DNA of 64,000 bases from the NCBI GenBank assembly GCA_020248865.1, contig JADCGS010000025.1, forward strand, positions 116,596 to 180,595, in the 5' to 3' direction. Within the stretch, counting starts at the first letter, position 1; each line of letters starts with the position of its first letter. The stretch is from Burkholderiales bacterium (lineage in GTDB: Bacteria > Pseudomonadota > Gammaproteobacteria > Burkholderiales > Burkholderiaceae_F). The translations under genes and the position numbers were made by a program. A model generated the notes under the pieces. That model saw only the letters and a list, made by a program, of their open reading frames with translations. It was not told the origin of the DNA and searched no databases. Of this stretch, positions 1 to 9,000 are shown one piece after another.

Positions 1-2
1 CG

Positions 3-1064
3 CTGGAGCGGGCCCTGGTCAGCGAGAGCTTCGTGCACGACGGCTCGCTGCTGGCCGGGCTCGAGCAGTTGCGCGGTGGCGTGACAACCTGCTCCGACAT
101 GTACTTCTTTCCGGAGGCGGCCGCGCGCGGGCTGCGCAGCGCCGGCATGCGCGTGGTCCAGGGGATCATCGCCATCGAGTTTCCGAGCGCCTACGCCAGC
201 GATGCCGAGGACTACCTGCGCAAGGGCCTGGCCGCGCGCGATGCGCTGCGCGGCGACCCGCTGGCGAGCTTCACGCTGGCTCCGCATGCGCCCTACACCG
301 TGGCCGATGCCACCTTGCGCCGGATCGCCACCTACGCCGAGGAACTCGACCTGCCGGTCCACATCCACATCCACGAGACGGCCGGCGAAGTGGCCGACAG
401 CCTGCGCGAGCACGGCCAGCGGCCGCTGGCGCGGCTGCAGCGCCTGGGACTGGTGACGGAACGGCTGATCGCGGTGCACGCCGTGCACCTGGAGGATGCC
501 GAGATCGCCCTGCTCGCCGAGCGTGGCGCTTCGGTGGCGCACTGTCCTTCGTCCAACCTGAAGCTGGCGAGCGGCTTCGCCCCGGTGGCGCGACTGCTGG
601 CGGCCGGCGTGAACGTGGCCATCGGCACGGACGGGGCCGCCAGCAACGACCGACTCGACGTGATGGAAGACATGCGCCTGGCAGCGCTGCTTGCCAAGGG
701 CGTGTCGCAGGACGCCACCGCGCTGCCGGCATGGCGTGCGCTTGAGGCCGCAACGCTGGGAGGTGCCCGGGCGCTCGGCCTCGAAGCGCGTGTCGGCTCG
801 CTCGAACCGGGCAAGGAGGCGGACCTGGCGGCTTTCGACCTGGGCGCGCTGCATCTGCAGCCCTGCTTCGACCCGCTCGCGCAACTCGTCTACGCCGCCG
901 GCCGAGATGCCGTCACCGACGTCTGGGTGCGCGGGATGCCTGTTGTGCGAAAGCGACAGGCAGTCGAATGGGCATCGGCACCGCGATTGGACGCCATCTG
1001 CGCAATGATGGGCGCGTGGCAGAATCGAATGCGGCAGTTGCTGGAATCACCTGCGCATGGCTGA
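3..1064 (+). CDS. TRZ/ATZ-family amidohydrolase (5-methylthioadenosine/S-adenosylhomocysteine deaminase-like), 5' end cut by the window
   Basis: The frame is open from the first bases and runs on past the left edge, so the true start lies outside. The visible part covers most of a metal-dependent amidohydrolase barrel. It includes a 'LAPHAPYT' segment, the 'HIHIHET' metal-site strand, a later 'HCPSSNLKL' motif and the 'IGTDGAASND' motif with the catalytic Asp. The C-terminus 'GSLEPGKEADLAAFDL' is the usual closing beta-sandwich signature of the ATZ/TRZ group. Family members deaminate methylthioadenosine, S-adenosylhomocysteine or related purines and triazines in the cytosol; the exact substrate cannot be read from sequence. 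It lies 72 bp before ompA on the same strand. The family call is firm, the substrate is inferred. Confidence 0.85.
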   Translation: MERALVSESFVHDGSLLAGLEQLRGGVTTCSDMYFFPEAAARGLRSAGMRVVQGIIAIEFPSAYASDAEDYLRKGLAARDALRGDPLASFTLAPHAPYTVADATLRRIATYAEELDLPVHIHIHETAGEVADSLREHGQRPLARLQRLGLVTERLIAVHAVHLEDAEIALLAERGASVAHCPSSNLKLASGFAPVARLLAAGVNVAIGTDGAASNDRLDVMEDMRLAALLAKGVSQDATALPAWRALEAATLGGARALGLEARVGSLEPGKEADLAAFDLGALHLQPCFDPLAQLVYAAGRDAVTDVWVRGMPVVRKRQAVEWASAPRLDAICAMMGAWQNRMRQLLESPAHG

Positions 1065-1136
1065 GCGCTATCGCGCGCTCAGGCTGGCAGTCAACCGGAC
1101 ACCGGCCGAACCCGGCTCCACGTGTGAGGAGAAAGA

Positions 1137-1871
1137 ATGAAGAAATCTGCGAAATTGGCCCTGCTCATCGCTGCGGCGATGGTGGGCGCGACCGGCGCAG
1201 CTTCCGCGCAGAACCGCGACATCCCCGGGGCGAAGAATGCGCCGGCGTATGTCCTGGACTCGCGGGGCAACGTCGTTATCGACCCGTTCGGCCTGTGCTG
1301 GCGCACCCCGTGGTGGACGCCGCAGCTGGCCGGCATAGACGGCCCGAAGGGCGCCGGCTGCCAGTGCGACCGTGCGTCGCTGCCGAAGGCGGTTTGCGAT
1401 CCCCCGCCGCCCCCGCCACCCCCGCCGCCCCCGCCGCCCCCGCCGCCTCCGGTGAAAGCGGCTCCGCCGGCCCCGCCGCCGGCCCCGCCGGCCCCGCCGG
1501 CCCCGACGGTCGAGAAGGTCACGCTCTCGGCTGACGCGCTGTTCGACTTCGACCGCGCCGACATCAAGCCCGATGCGCGGGCCAAGCTCGACGACCTGGT
1601 GTCCAAACTGGCCGGCATGTCGCTGGAGGTGATCATCGCCTCGGGCCACACGGACTCGGTCGGCAACGACGCCTACAACGAGAAGCTGTCCGTGCGTCGC
1701 GCCGAGGCCGTCAAGGCCTACCTCGTGGGCAAGGGCGTGGACGCCAACCGGATCTACACGGAAGGCAAGGGCGAGCGTCAACCGGTGGCCGACAACAAGA
1801 CCGCCGAAGGCCGCGCCAAGAACCGTCGCGTCGAGATTGAAGTGGTGGGCACGCGCTCCATCCGTCGCTGA
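1137..1871 (+). CDS. ompA: OmpA-family outer membrane/peptidoglycan-binding protein
   Basis: The 244-residue protein starts with a classic Sec signal peptide (KK, hydrophobic core, cleavage near 'ASA-QN' about residue 25). A short Cys-containing N-terminal segment follows. Next is a very proline-rich linker (about residues 84-122, with an uninterrupted run of prolines) and then a C-terminal OmpA domain (about 125-240). That domain carries 'FDFDRADIKPDA', 'SGHTDSVGND' and 'LSVRRAEAVKAYL', the residues known to grip the diaminopimelate of peptidoglycan. There is no eight-stranded barrel of the E. coli type, so it probably tethers envelope to wall in the periplasm. A good AGGAGA site precedes the ATG and a strong terminator follows. 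Burkholderiales commonly carry this form near ubiG and gph. Confidence 0.93.
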   Translation: MKKSAKLALLIAAAMVGATGAASAQNRDIPGAKNAPAYVLDSRGNVVIDPFGLCWRTPWWTPQLAGIDGPKGAGCQCDRASLPKAVCDPPPPPPPPPPPPPPPPPVKAAPPAPPPAPPAPPAPTVEKVTLSADALFDFDRADIKPDARAKLDDLVSKLAGMSLEVIIASGHTDSVGNDAYNEKLSVRRAEAVKAYLVGKGVDANRIYTEGKGERQPVADNKTAEGRAKNRRVEIEVVGTRSIRR

Positions 1872-1890
1872 CCCACGGTAGTCGTAGTTG

Positions 1891-1923
1891 AAAAGAGCCC
1901 CGCTTCGGCGGGGCTCTTTTTTT
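1891..1923 (+). terminator. Rho-independent terminator after ompA
   Basis: A near-perfect hairpin (AAAAGAGCCCCGC, loop TTCG, GCGGGGCTCTTTT) runs into further T residues. It starts 19 bp after the ompA stop and, with A and T tracts on both sides, could also stop transcription from the convergent gene on the right. Confidence 0.93.
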
Positions 1924-1953
1924 CGCCTGCGTGGTGCTTGCGAGGCGTGCCGG

Positions 1954-3024
1954 TCAGCCGCCGAGCGCGGCGCGAATGGCGGTGGCGGCGGTACCGTTGA
2001 AGCGGAACTGGTGGTCGATGATCGCCGCGCCGGCGCGGTACAGCTTGCCCGGCCGGACCCCCGGCGGACCCTTGCGCGGCTCGACGAAGGCGATCGAGGC
2101 GGCCGCACGCTCGGCCTCGGTCACCCCGGTGTCCAGCGGGTCAACCTCGGCTCCGAAACTGAGCACCACCGCGCGCGTGCCCGCCACAGTGATCTCTTCC
2201 CAGCGCCCCTCTGCCACCGGCTGACTGGAGGCCTTGTCGCAGAACACCGTGCCGGCCTTGGCGGCATAGAGCAAGGCCGTGCCGCGCTGGGCGGTCGGCT
2301 CGCGGAAGATCAGCGCGTAGGGCCGCGCGCCCGATCGGTACTCGTACGACAGGCAGTACGGGATGCTGCGCGAGAAGTTGGCCAGCAGAGCGCGCGTGCT
2401 CACCGCGCCGGAAAACGACTCCTGGCTCGGCAGCACCAGCACGTCATCGAGGAACTGCGCATGCACGATGTAGGCCATCGAGCCGGCCGGGAAGATCTGG
2501 CTGCCGGCACGGTCGGCATCCTGCATGGCGTGCGCGCGCGGGGTACGCAGGAACGGCTGCATCTGCCTGCCGCTGACGTCGTAGGCCTCCAGCCGAACAG
2601 ACAGGTGCAGTGGCCGCGCCGTTCCATAGACCACCTGCACGCTGCCATCGGGCACCGGAATGGCGAAGTTCGGGCTCGACAGCCGCACCCGCTCGCCGTC
2701 GATGACGAAGTTGCCCACATCGATGTGCGAGTTGAAGGCCCCGGCCGCCTCGGCCTGCTCGTGCAGCGGGTAACGGTTGTCCTGAGCCGTGCCGCGGACC
2801 CGCAGGTTGGTCACGCGCGTCCCGGAAAAGCTGTAGAGCCCCTCACCGACGAGGGCCTGCAGCGCCGACACGTTGCTCGGCGCCAGGCCCTCGACCGGAC
2901 CGCGATCCACCACGGGTGCAGCGCGAATCACCGACGACGTCTGGGCCCCAGCCGCCCAGGGCAAAGCTGCCAAAGCCACGGCAATCAGTCGCTTGCGCCG
3001 GCTTCCGGGGTTTCCTCGCTTCAT
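1954..3024 (-). CDS. Unrecognised secreted protein
   Basis: The 356-residue product has a basic N-terminus (KRGNPGSRRKR) and a hydrophobic stretch ending 'AAGAQ', a likely Sec signal peptide of about 27 residues. The ATG at 3024 was chosen because AGGAG lies just upstream and the signal peptide begins there, although the frame stays open further out. I recognise no catalytic motif in the mature part. It is rich in beta-prone segments and has two Cys ('PYCLSYEY' and 'GTVFCDK') that could form a disulfide in the periplasm. The gene is convergent with ompA and diverges from ubiG. Function unknown. Confidence 0.8.
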   Translation of the reverse strand: MKRGNPGSRRKRLIAVALAALPWAAGAQTSSVIRAAPVVDRGPVEGLAPSNVSALQALVGEGLYSFSGTRVTNLRVRGTAQDNRYPLHEQAEAAGAFNSHIDVGNFVIDGERVRLSSPNFAIPVPDGSVQVVYGTARPLHLSVRLEAYDVSGRQMQPFLRTPRAHAMQDADRAGSQIFPAGSMAYIVHAQFLDDVLVLPSQESFSGAVSTRALLANFSRSIPYCLSYEYRSGARPYALIFREPTAQRGTALLYAAKAGTVFCDKASSQPVAEGRWEEITVAGTRAVVLSFGAEVDPLDTGVTEAERAAASIAFVEPRKGPPGVRPGKLYRAGAAIIDHQFRFNGTAATAIRAALGG

Positions 3025-3255
3025 GCAGTTCTCCTGGAGTGGATACCGGCGCCTGGGGGCGCCCCGCCCACAACGCCGCATCGTAGTGGAGCCGGCGGAG
3101 GTAAGGCAGCGGGCACGGCGGCCCCAGCGCCTGGGCGGCGCTGACTTGCCCCGCCCCGCCGTCGCCTCGCGCCTGGCCCCTCACGCCGCGCACCGGCAGC
3201 GGGGTGACGCTGGCGTACCCGGTACCATCGACGTACACGCATCGAAAGATTCGCC

Positions 3256-3957
3256 ATGCATGCCAACGCCGACACGGCCGAACTGCAGCGCTTCAGCGAG
3301 TTGGCCCACCGCTGGTGGGATCCACAGGGGGCCATGCGTCCGCTGCATGACCTGAATCCGCTGCGCCTGGACTGGATCGACCGCACCGCCGCCCTGGCAG
3401 GCAAGCGCGTGGTCGACGTCGGCTGCGGCGGCGGCATTCTCGCCGAAGCCATGGCGCGCAAGGGCGCGGACGTGCTGGGCATCGACCTGGCCGCCAAGCT
3501 GCTGCGGGTAGCCGAGCTGCACGCCCTGGAGACGAGCACCCGCGTGGCCTATCGCCAGGCGTCGGCCGAACAATTGGCCGGCGAAGCACCGGCCGGCTTC
3601 GACGTCGTGACCTGCATGGAGATGCTCGAACACGTCCCCGACCCGGCCAGCGTCGTGACTGCCTGCGCCACGCTGGTCAAACCCGGCGGCACGGTGTTCT
3701 TCTCGACCATCAACCGCAACCCCAAGTCGTTCGTCTTTGCAATCCTGGGCGCCGAGTATGTGCTGAACCTGTTGCCGCGCGGCACGCACGAGTACGCCAA
3801 GTTCATCCGCCCGCGCGAGCTGGCCGGCTTTGCGCGCAGCGCCGGACTCGATCTCCTGGAGCTGCGCGGCCTGCGGTACAACCCGTTCACGCGCCGCTTT
3901 GCGCTGAACGACGACACGGGCGTCAACTACATGATGGCCTGTCGGCGGGGCGCATGA
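3256..3957 (+). CDS. ubiG: Ubiquinone biosynthesis O-methyltransferase UbiG
   Basis: UbiG carries out both SAM-dependent O-methylations of the ubiquinone ring. The 233-residue protein opens with the family signature '[13 protein letters not shown]' and '[12 protein letters not shown]', then the SAM-binding loop 'VVDVGCGGG' (residues 52-60). It continues with acidic 'GIDLA', motif '[16 protein letters not shown]' and '[15 protein letters not shown]'. Length matches the family (about 230-240). The stop overlaps the start of gph (ATGA), so the two are translationally coupled. Ubiquinone implies an aerobic respiratory chain. Confidence 0.96.
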   Translation: MHANADTAELQRFSELAHRWWDPQGAMRPLHDLNPLRLDWIDRTAALAGKRVVDVGCGGGILAEAMARKGADVLGIDLAAKLLRVAELHALETSTRVAYRQASAEQLAGEAPAGFDVVTCMEMLEHVPDPASVVTACATLVKPGGTVFFSTINRNPKSFVFAILGAEYVLNLLPRGTHEYAKFIRPRELAGFARSAGLDLLELRGLRYNPFTRRFALNDDTGVNYMMACRRGA

Positions 3958-4607
3958 AGCCCGCGCTGGTGCTGTTCGATCTGGACGGCACCCTGGCCGA
4001 CACGGCCCCCGACCTGGCTGCCGTGGCCAACCGCATGCGCGCCGTCCGGGGCCTGGCACCCCTGCCCTACGACGAACTGCGGCCCCTCGCCAGCCACGGC
4101 GCACGCGGGCTGATCGGCAAGGCGCTCGGCGTCGCGCAGCAAGAATCCGGGTTCGTCACGCTGCGCGACGAGTTTTTCGCTACCTACGAAGCTGCGCTGT
4201 GCGTGCACTCACGGCTGTTCGAGGGCATGGAAGCCGTGCTCGGCGCGATCGAGGCGCGCGGCGCGCGCTGGGGCATCGTCACCAACAAGATGATGCGCTT
4301 CACGGACCCACTGGTGGCCGCCCTGGGCCTGCGCGAGCGCGCTGCCTGCGTGGTCAGCGGCGACACCACGCCGCATGCCAAGCCGCACCCGGCACCGCTG
4401 CTGCACGCCCTGACGGCCTGCGAGGTGGCGGCCGGAGCCACGGTGTACGTCGGCGACGACCTGCGCGACATCGAGGCCGGCCGCGCCGCCGGCTTGGCCA
4501 CCGTGGCGGTCCGCTACGGCTACCTGGGCGAAGGTCGGCCGATCGAGGATTGGGGTGCCGATCGCATCGTCGCCACCCCGGACGACCTGCTGCCCCTGGT
4601 GCGCTGA
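3954..4607 (+). CDS. gph: Phosphoglycolate phosphatase (HAD superfamily)
   Basis: The 217-residue HAD hydrolase carries motif I '[10 protein letters not shown]' with nucleophile Asp9 and acid/base Asp11. Motif II is in 'WGIVTNK', the motif III Lys is in 'AKPHPAP', and motif IV is '[17 protein letters not shown]'. The helical cap insertion lies after motif I, the type 1 arrangement of Gph/MupP-like phosphatases. Gph clears 2-phosphoglycolate from DNA repair and oxygenase side reactions. The gene overlaps ubiG by four bases, an order seen throughout the Burkholderiales. A MupP-like role (MurNAc-6-phosphate) is the main alternative. Confidence 0.9.
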   Translation: MKPALVLFDLDGTLADTAPDLAAVANRMRAVRGLAPLPYDELRPLASHGARGLIGKALGVAQQESGFVTLRDEFFATYEAALCVHSRLFEGMEAVLGAIEARGARWGIVTNKMMRFTDPLVAALGLRERAACVVSGDTTPHAKPHPAPLLHALTACEVAAGATVYVGDDLRDIEAGRAAGLATVAVRYGYLGEGRPIEDWGADRIVATPDDLLPLVR

Positions 4608-4651
4608 ACGGGCGCGCTTGAATTCAGCCGCACCAGCCTCACGTCACCGTC

Positions 4652-4657
4652 TACAAT
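4652..4657 (+). promoter_or_regulatory. Candidate -10 element for ssrA
   Basis: TACAAT lies 12 bp before the first base of mature tmRNA, the right place for a sigma-70 -10 box. I could not find a convincing -35 at normal spacing, so this is tentative. Confidence 0.4.
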
Positions 4658-4669
4658 GTGAAGTGAAAA

Positions 4670-5059
4670 GGGGGCGACCTGGTTTCGACGCGGGTCGTGA
4701 AGCAGTGCAGGGCATGCCGAGGACCAGTGACCTCGTAAATCCATCTGGAACACTACAAACGCCAACGACGAGCGTTTCGCTCTCGCCGCCTAACACCGGT
4801 GAGACGCTGCACTAGTTTGTCTCTGGACTAGGTTGGGCCTACCCGCGGCGAAAGCCGGGGGAAAAGCCCTCCTGCAGCGTTATGCACAGAGGCTGATCAC
4901 TGGCGGCGTCGCGACGCCGGTGCCGAGAATCAGCGACTGGCCGTGCGTCGGCCTGCCTGTCGGCTAAGCGCACGGCGAGATCCAAGTAGACCGGCTACGC
5001 ATGTAGAACTGTCTGCGGATCATTCGCGGACGCGGGTTCGATTCCCGCCGCCTCCACCA
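4670..5059 (+). ncRNA. ssrA: Transfer-messenger RNA (tmRNA, SsrA)
   Basis: tmRNA with SmpB rescues stalled ribosomes and tags the truncated protein for proteolysis. The 5' end GGGGGCG pairs with CGCCTCC before the 3' ACCA to close the tRNA-like acceptor stem. The T-arm 'GGTTCGATTCC' lies just before it, and 'CTGGTTTCGACG' is the conserved 5' D-loop-like segment. The resume codon and tag are at 4761-4793 and encode ANDERFALAA then TAA, the tag typical of Burkholderiales. This is the standard one-piece form, about 390 nt. It follows gph by 62 bp. Confidence 0.97.
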
Positions 5060-5131
5060 CCTTTGCGGCGCTCCGCGGGTGCCGATCACGCCGGTCGGCC
5101 ACGGCTTTGGAGCCTTGCGACTGCTACCGCA

Positions 5132-5172
5132 ACCCGCCATTGCCGTTCGTAGCCGGGAACGGGCGGGTCTTT
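5132..5172 (+). terminator. Probable terminator downstream of ssrA
   Basis: ACCCGC at 5132 pairs with GCGGGT at 5163-5168, and inside it CCGTTC pairs with GAACGG. There is a bulge on the 5' side, and CTTTCC follows. It lies about 70 bp beyond the tmRNA 3' end and fits an intrinsic terminator, though the T tract is weak. Confidence 0.5.
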
Positions 5173-5252
5173 CCCCGGCTTTCCCCTTTCTTCATCCGCT
5201 TCCGCCGTGCCCGCGCTGCAGGCAAACTGAAGGCTAAATCGGAATTGCTGTC

Positions 5253-6035
5253 GTGAGTGCTACCCCCGATCCCGCCGCGCAAGACACCGGCATTCGTGTC
5301 CTGGTGGTGGATGACGATCCGCTGTCGAGCGCCTTTCAGTCACATTTGCTGTCGCTGCTGGGCTATTCGGCCAGCGTCCTGAACGATGCGGACGCCGCGC
5401 TCGAGGTCGCCCTCGCCGGCGGCTGCGATCTCATGTTGCTCGACCTCGGCATGCCGCACCCCGACGGCTTCGAGGTACTGCGCCGGCTGCGCGAGCACGA
5501 GGCGCAGCGCAACGCCGCACCGCTGCCCGTGATCGCGGTGACCGGCTATGCCTCCGAATCCGACCGGCTGCGCTGCCTGATGGAAGGGTTCACCGATCAC
5601 CTGGCCAAGCCGATCCAGGCCGGCTCGCTCAGCGCCCTGATCGAGCGCGCCCTGGGGCCGCGCGGCGCGATGGCCGCTGGGGCATCCTCGGATGCCGAAC
5701 GCTTGCGCGCCACCGTGCGCCGGCTGGCGGAAGTCAAACCGGGCGATCGCCGCTTCACACCCACCGTGACCGAGTCGTTTGCGCTGCGGTCGGCACAGCT
5801 TCTGGACGTCTTGCGCAAGGCGGTCGCCGCCCACGACGTCGAGCAGTTCAATCGCGCCGCGCGGGCGCTGAAATCCAGTGCCGAGTTCCTTGGCGCCAGC
5901 AGGCTGGCTGCGATGTGCGCCACCGCCGAGGCGCGCGCGGCCGAGGCAGCCTGGCCGGCGGCACGTGAAATCGTCGGCGCCATGGATAACGAACACCAGG
6001 TAGTCCTGACGCTGCTGTTCGAGCCTTCGCGCTGA
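5253..6035 (+). CDS. Response regulator with receiver domain and degenerate Hpt-like domain
   Basis: The N-terminal receiver domain (about residues 14-130) is complete: acidic 'VVDDDP', phospho-acceptor Asp64 in 'LMLLDLGMP', Thr in 'AVTGYA' and Lys in 'LAKPI'. The C-terminal part (about 150-255) matches an Hpt four-helix domain. At the position of the phospho-accepting His in the usual 'AHxLKGS' motif it reads 'AARALKSS', with Arg204 instead. It should therefore receive phosphate on Asp64 but not relay it through this domain. The GTG start has only a weak ribosome site. The stop overlaps the start of the giant hybrid kinase (TGATG), so the pair very likely works together. There is no DNA-binding output domain. 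Confidence 0.88.
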   Translation: MSATPDPAAQDTGIRVLVVDDDPLSSAFQSHLLSLLGYSASVLNDADAALEVALAGGCDLMLLDLGMPHPDGFEVLRRLREHEAQRNAAPLPVIAVTGYASESDRLRCLMEGFTDHLAKPIQAGSLSALIERALGPRGAMAAGASSDAERLRATVRRLAEVKPGDRRFTPTVTESFALRSAQLLDVLRKAVAAHDVEQFNRAARALKSSAEFLGASRLAAMCATAEARAAEAAWPAAREIVGAMDNEHQVVLTLLFEPSR

Positions 6036-9000
6036 TGCCTGACTCGCCGCGCTCCTCCACAGGCCCGCTCCCTGCGGCCACGGAACTGCGGTTGCTGCGC
6101 ACGCTGGGGCGTATCGCCGGCATCGGCGCCTGGCAGATCGACCCGGGACGCCGGGAGATGCTCTGGACCGACGAGATCTACCGGATCCTCGACGTCGCGC
6201 CGGGCGAAGTCGTCCCCAGCCTCAACGCCCTGCTGTCGTTCATCGAGCCCGGCCAGCGCGAGCACCTGCGGGCTGCCATCGAGCGCGCGATCGACCACGG
6301 CGAAGGATGGGACTTCGAGCTTCCCGCAATCGCCCGAGACCAGAACACGCGGTGGCTGCGCCTGATCGGCGAGCCACACACACAGAGCGACGGCAGTGTG
6401 CTGCTGTGCGGGACCCTGGAGGACGTGACCACCCTGCGCGCTCAGCGCGAGGCATTAAAGGCGCGCAGCTTCGAGGCGCGCAAGCTGGCTGCCGTGGCCG
6501 AGAACTCCTCGAGCCTGATCATGCTGACCGACGCCGACCAGCGGATCCAGTGGGTCAATGAAAGTTTCACGCGGGTGTCCGGCTACACGCTGCTGGAGGC
6601 GGCGGGGCGAAGGCCGTTCGACCTCCTTCAGGCCCCCGGCGAGAGCGCAGTGCTGGACCTCGCGGAGGGCGGCAGGCGGTTCACGCGCACCCGCGAGCTG
6701 CAATTGCACCGCAAGGATGGCAAGCCCTTTTGGGCGGTCGTCGAAGTACGCGCCGTGCGCAACGGCGAGGGCGACGTCACCCATCTCGTGTTCCGCCAGG
6801 ACGACGTCACCGAGAACCGCCGGGTCGAGCAGCAGGCGACGGAAGCGACCAGTTGGCTCGGTATCGCCCGCGTGGCCGCCGGCATCGGCTTTTTCTACCG
6901 ACCCGATCATCCGCAGGGCGCGGCGATGGTCATCGACGAGCAGGCGCGCGGCATCCTGGGGCTGGAACCCGACGAGCCCTGCCCGCCTGCCGACGAGATG
7001 CTGGCAATGGTTCTGCCACAGGACCGCGAGCGCTTCCTGGAAGCGCGCGAGCACCGCGCAGCCGATCCGGTCGAGATCGAGTACCGGATCCGTCGCCGCA
7101 GCGACGGCGCGCTGCGCTGGCTGCGCGCGCTGCGCGTGCGTCTGCCGGCAACCGCGCATGGCCCGGCGCGCGTCGTCGGCGCACTACTGGATATCACCGA
7201 ACTGCGCCGTGCCGACCGGCAGCGCCGGCTTCTGACCGAGCGCCTGGCGCTGGTCAGTGCCGCACATGGGATCGGCGTCTGGGACATCGACGCGAGCGGC
7301 GGCACGGTGCAGTGGAACGACCGGATGCTGGATTTGTTTGGCGCGCAGCCGGACGACGCCCCCCGGCTGGTTGGCAAGTGGCTCGACCGCCATGTGTTTC
7401 CGGAGGATCACGAGCGGCTGATCGAGAGCCTGCGCTACGACTCCGAAGTGGCAAGCAGCAGCTCGCCGCGGCGCGTCGAGCACCGCATCGTGCGGGGCGA
7501 CGGCGAGCTGCGCTGGATCGAGAGCCAGTCGACCCGCATGCTCGCCGAAGACGGCCGGGTCATGATCCTCGGCACCAGCCGGGACATCACCGAGCGCAAG
7601 GAAAACGAGCAGCGGTTGCGCCATGCGCTGCAGCGCCTCGAACTTGCGACCGAGCGGGCAGGCGTCGGCGTGTTCATGCGCGACTTGGTCACCGGCAGTG
7701 GCTACTGGAGCGCGCAGGTGTTCCATCTGTTCGGCATGCCCGAGGAAGCCCAGGCGCCGCCGGTCGAGCGCGTCTTGCCGCAACTGCATCCGGACGACCA
7801 CGCCGGTTACCTGCAGTTGCACGATGCTTCGATCACGGCGGCCGAGGTCGAGGATCTGCAGCTGCGGGTTCAGCCGCCCGAGGGGCAGATGCGCTGGCTG
7901 TTGATCCGAAGCCGACGCGAACCGACGGGCGGCAGCACAGCGGTCCGCATGGCCGGCGTCGTGCTCGACATCACGGCGCAGGAGCAGGCCAAGGCACAGG
8001 CGGCAGCCAACGCAGCGTGGCTGCAGTTGTCGACCGAGGCCAGCGGCATCGGCACCTGGGAGCGCGACCTCGCCACCGGCGAAGGGCGCTGGGACGCCAC
8101 GATGTATGCCCTGCACGGCTTGCCGCCGCAGGACATGGCCCCCTCACTGGAGTATGCGCTGCACACCTATCACGCGGCCGATCGCGAGCGCGCTCGGCAG
8201 GCCTGGCAGCGCATGGCCGACAGCGACTCGGTGATCGAGTTCGAACACCGGACGGTGCGGCTCGACGGCGAGTTGCGGTGTTTCCTGTCGCGCGGCCGCT
8301 GCGAGCGACGCGCCGACGGCTCCCCGGTGCGCATCTACGGCACCACCCTCGATGTGACCGAGTCGCGCGAGACCTCCAACCAGTTGGCCATCACGCTGCG
8401 TCGCCTGCAGTTGGCCACCGAGGCCAGCGGCATCGGCACCTGGGCGCGCGACCTCACAACCGGCGAGGGCCTGTGGGACGCCACGATGAGGCGCCTGCTG
8501 GGAGTGGGACCGGAGGAGCCGGTCCCCTCGCGCCAGGAGGCCACCAGGCGGCTCCTGCATCCCGACGATCGTGAACAGGCAGCGGCTGCCTGGCGTTTGA
8601 TGACCGAGTCCACCCAAGCCATCGAGTTCGAGCTCCGCGTCCCGCGCGCCGACGGCAGCGTCGCGCACCTCAGTTCACGCGGCCTGGTCGAGCGTGACGA
8701 ACACGGCCGGCCGCTGCGCGCGGTCGGCACCGCGATCGACATCTCCGCCATCCGGACCACCCAGCAGCGCCTGCGGGAATTCACCGAATGGATGCAGCTG
8801 GCCAGCGGTGCCACCGGGGTGGCTTTCTTCCGCCTGGGCCTGGACGACGAAACCCTGTACGCCGACCGGCAGATGAAGAAGCTGTACGGCTTCGACCCCG
8901 ACGGGCCCGACCCGACGCAGGAAGAGTTCTACGCCGCGATCCTTCCCGAAGACCTCCACCGCGTGCACCGCGTGCGCGAACTGTCCAGGCAATCGAGCGA

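Noticed and set aside
5060..5252. A second small RNA or tRNA after ssrA
   Set aside because: No cloverleaf could be drawn. Only the terminator-like hairpin is present.
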